Positions 4,151 through 5,826 of a stretch of 5,826 nt of DNA are shown piece by piece (within the stretch, counting starts at the first letter, position 1; each line of letters starts with the position of its first letter). The DNA lies in the NCBI GenBank assembly GCA_029932495.1, contig JAOZPY010000191.1, positions 1-5,826 on the forward strand. Reading direction: 5' to 3'. This DNA is from Desulfobacterales bacterium. GTDB lineage: Bacteria > Desulfobacterota > Desulfobacteria > Desulfobacterales > JAFDCJ01. The notes under the pieces were generated by a model. The model was not told where the DNA came from and ran no database searches. It worked only from the letters and a program-made list of their open reading frames with translations. Position numbers and translations under genes: made by a program.

Positions 4151-5826
4151 TCAGCTGAGGCCAAGTTCCTTCAGTCGCGCCTGTTTGGGAATGCCGTCAG
4201 ATGTCCAGTTTTGTTCCTGGTAGTATTCATCTAGCATTTCTGCCAGATGACAGACCATGCCTTTCGCCGGACCAGTAGGCATTGGCTCGTCAGTGAGCCG
4301 TTTGGGTAAGGTATCATCCTTGCGGGAAAAACCTGCTTTGTTTAGAAAAAGCCGCTCAGCAGTAATAATGCGCTCGCCGGCCCGCAACAGTTCATCGAGG
4401 GTGTAATCAGCGCCAGTGGCGGCATTTAGATATTCCATAATACCCGTTGGTGGTACATCAAGACTTTTTTCGGTCAAATTTCGTACAGCAAAAAAGATGC
4501 AAAGGCCAACTGAATCAATGATAGCTGAAAGGTCTTGAAAAGATTTAGTTAGTTTTGCCTTTCCTTTCCACTCATGAGGATCCACAGGTTTCGGTATTCC
4601 AAATAGCTCGAAGTAAGCCGGATCGCCGCGCATGTGGGAACCTCCGATCGGCGAGGTGGCATATGCCAATCCCATGGCCTGAGCGCCACGGGGCTCATAT
4701 CCTGGAAATTCCTGTTTCTTAGAGACAATGGCAAGCTCGGAATGTCCGTACCGACTTGCCAGACGATAACTACCTTCAGCCAACTTGTCACCAAAGCCTT
4801 CGCGATATCCGGTCATACGTGTTAGTTCTACCAGCGCTTCGGCATCACCCCATTTCAAAGATCGTCCAATTTCGTCTTCGGGAAGGAAGCCGCGGTCAAC
4901 CAATTCCATTGCGCAGGCGATGGTAGCTCCCATGCTAATAGTATCCATTCCAAGTTCATTGCAGAGGTAGTTGGCTTTGGTAATTGCTGCCAGGTTATCA
5001 ATCATGCAGTTGGAGCCCATGGCATAGATGGTCTCATATTCGGGACCTTCTCCCTCGCCTGCGAATTCCTGATTGCTGACCTTTGTTTTCCGACCACAAC
5101 CGATTGGGCAGCCATAGCAGGCCGAATTCTTGACCAGAAAATTCTCCGTCAGTCGCTCGCCCTGGATGTTCTCCCATCCCTCAAAGGTGCCCTGCTGCCA
5201 ATTCTTGGTCGGCAAAACACCAAAGTTTTGGGTAGCCGCCACTACTCCTGCCGTCCCGTTAATTGTTAAACCTAATGGAGTTTCCCTTACTTCTTTTTTG
5301 AATCGATCCAGGATTTGCTTGTTAAGCGTCTTAAAGCCAATTTTATCGGCCAGAGAAATTTTGCCCTTGCCGCGCACAACGACCGCCTTCAGATTCTTGC
5401 TCCCCATCACGGCACCGACACCTGACCGCCCGGCAGCACGATCCCGGTCATTCATAATGGATGCAAATAATACCCGTCTTTCTCCAGCAGGGCCGATGCA
5501 GGCAATTCTGGCCTTCGTATCAGTCTCCTGAAGAAGCAAGTCTGTTGTATCGTGGGTATTCTTACCCCAAAGGTGGCTAGCTTCACGGAGTTCGGCTTTT
5601 CCCTGCTCAATCCACAAGTACATCGGTGATTCTGCCCGTCCCATAAACACTATCCCATCAAAGCCGCTTCTCTTCAGCTCTCTGGGGAAATAGCCTCCTG
5701 AGTTGGAGCAGGTGATTGCGCCGGTCAACGGTGACTTTGTCATCACCATATAACGCGAGCCGGTGGGCGCACCGGTTCCAGTTAGAGGTCCGGTGGCCAT
5801 AACCAATATGTTTTCACTCGATAAAG
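4151..5826 (-). CDS. aor: Tungsten-type aldehyde:ferredoxin oxidoreductase (5' end outside window)
   Basis: The visible 557 codons match the Pyrococcus furiosus AOR family (605 residues) nearly end to end. About 50 N-terminal residues and the start codon lie beyond the right edge; the first visible residues, LSSENIL then MATGPLTGTGAPTGSRY, align near residue 53 of that enzyme. Positions below count from the TTG at 5806. The tungstopterin segment AGRSGVGAVMGSKNLKA is at 125-141. [4Fe-4S] ligands are Cys230, Cys233 and Cys237 in CYGCPIGC, with the fourth in DSVGLC (Cys436). Active-site Glu258 (EGPEYE) and His391 (GGSHMRG) are present. The C-terminal DDTLPKRL, DEPMPTGPAKG and LKELGL blocks are typical. 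The enzyme oxidises aldehydes to carboxylic acids and reduces ferredoxin, usually in the cytoplasm. The E-x-x-H pair that aligns with the dimer-interface metal site in P. furiosus is KANY here (277-280). Its place before a 2-oxoacid oxidoreductase suggests it handles aldehydes derived from the same amino acid. Aldehyde range is unknown. Confidence 0.95.
   Translation of the reverse strand, partial: LSSENILVMATGPLTGTGAPTGSRYMVMTKSPLTGAITCSNSGGYFPRELKRSGFDGIVFMGRAESPMYLWIEQGKAELREASHLWGKNTHDTTDLLLQETDTKARIACIGPAGERRVLFASIMNDRDRAAGRSGVGAVMGSKNLKAVVVRGKGKISLADKIGFKTLNKQILDRFKKEVRETPLGLTINGTAGVVAATQNFGVLPTKNWQQGTFEGWENIQGERLTENFLVKNSACYGCPIGCGRKTKVSNQEFAGEGEGPEYETIYAMGSNCMIDNLAAITKANYLCNELGMDTISMGATIACAMELVDRGFLPEDEIGRSLKWGDAEALVELTRMTGYREGFGDKLAEGSYRLASRYGHSELAIVSKKQEFPGYEPRGAQAMGLAYATSPIGGSHMRGDPAYFELFGIPKPVDPHEWKGKAKLTKSFQDLSAIIDSVGLCIFFAVRNLTEKSLDVPPTGIMEYLNAATGADYTLDELLRAGERIITAERLFLNKAGFSRKDDTLPKRLTDEPMPTGPAKGMVCHLAEMLDEYYQEQNWTSDGIPKQARLKELGLS

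Noticed and set aside
5130..5531. Plus-strand open frame of 133 codons inside the aldehyde oxidoreductase gene
   Set aside because: It lies antisense to the conserved tungstopterin and cluster-binding segments, and the product looks like a composition artefact.
5804..5806. TTG at 5806 as the true start of the aldehyde oxidoreductase
   Set aside because: The same frame stays open to the window edge and encodes LSSENI, which matches the family just upstream. About 50 more N-terminal residues are expected outside the window.

Overview
The window carries one co-oriented block of genes, all read from the minus strand (right to left). In reading order they are: a tungsten-type aldehyde:ferredoxin oxidoreductase (running off the right edge), the alpha subunit and a fused beta-gamma subunit of a 2-oxoacid:ferredoxin oxidoreductase, a class I (I-beta type) PLP aminotransferase, a decayed acyl-CoA dehydrogenase start, and the first 50 codons of an NADP-type glutamate dehydrogenase (running off the left edge). 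I found no credible plus-strand gene, RNA gene, CRISPR array or mobile element.

The gene content points to a strict anaerobe that uses ferredoxin and probably tungsten and degrades amino acids. Two of the four intact or partial enzymes deliver electrons to ferredoxin. Strong GGAGG-type ribosome binding sites and intermediate base composition suggest a bacterium. A sulfate-reducing or syntrophic Desulfobacterota-like organism or an anaerobic Firmicute would fit, but this assignment is inference and the window has no phylogenetic marker.

Layout: 5826-4151 aldehyde oxidoreductase; 4150-4019 spacer with a perfect 14-bp palindrome beside the next ribosome binding site; 4018-2897 alpha subunit; 2904-1612 beta-gamma fusion, overlapping the alpha gene by 8 bases; 1558-374 aminotransferase; 343 to about 180 acyl-CoA dehydrogenase remnant; 152-1 glutamate dehydrogenase start. 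There is no gene-free stretch longer than 300 bases.

The genes form a coherent path. The aminotransferase moves the amino group of an amino acid to 2-oxoglutarate. Glutamate dehydrogenase recycles the resulting glutamate and releases ammonium. The 2-oxoacid:ferredoxin oxidoreductase converts the 2-oxoacid to an acyl-CoA and reduced ferredoxin. The aldehyde oxidoreductase can oxidise aldehydes, including those formed by non-oxidative decarboxylation of the 2-oxoacid, to carboxylic acids. The remnant suggests the cluster once also held an acyl-CoA dehydrogenase that would have acted on the acyl-CoA product. The amino acid substrate cannot be read from the sequence.
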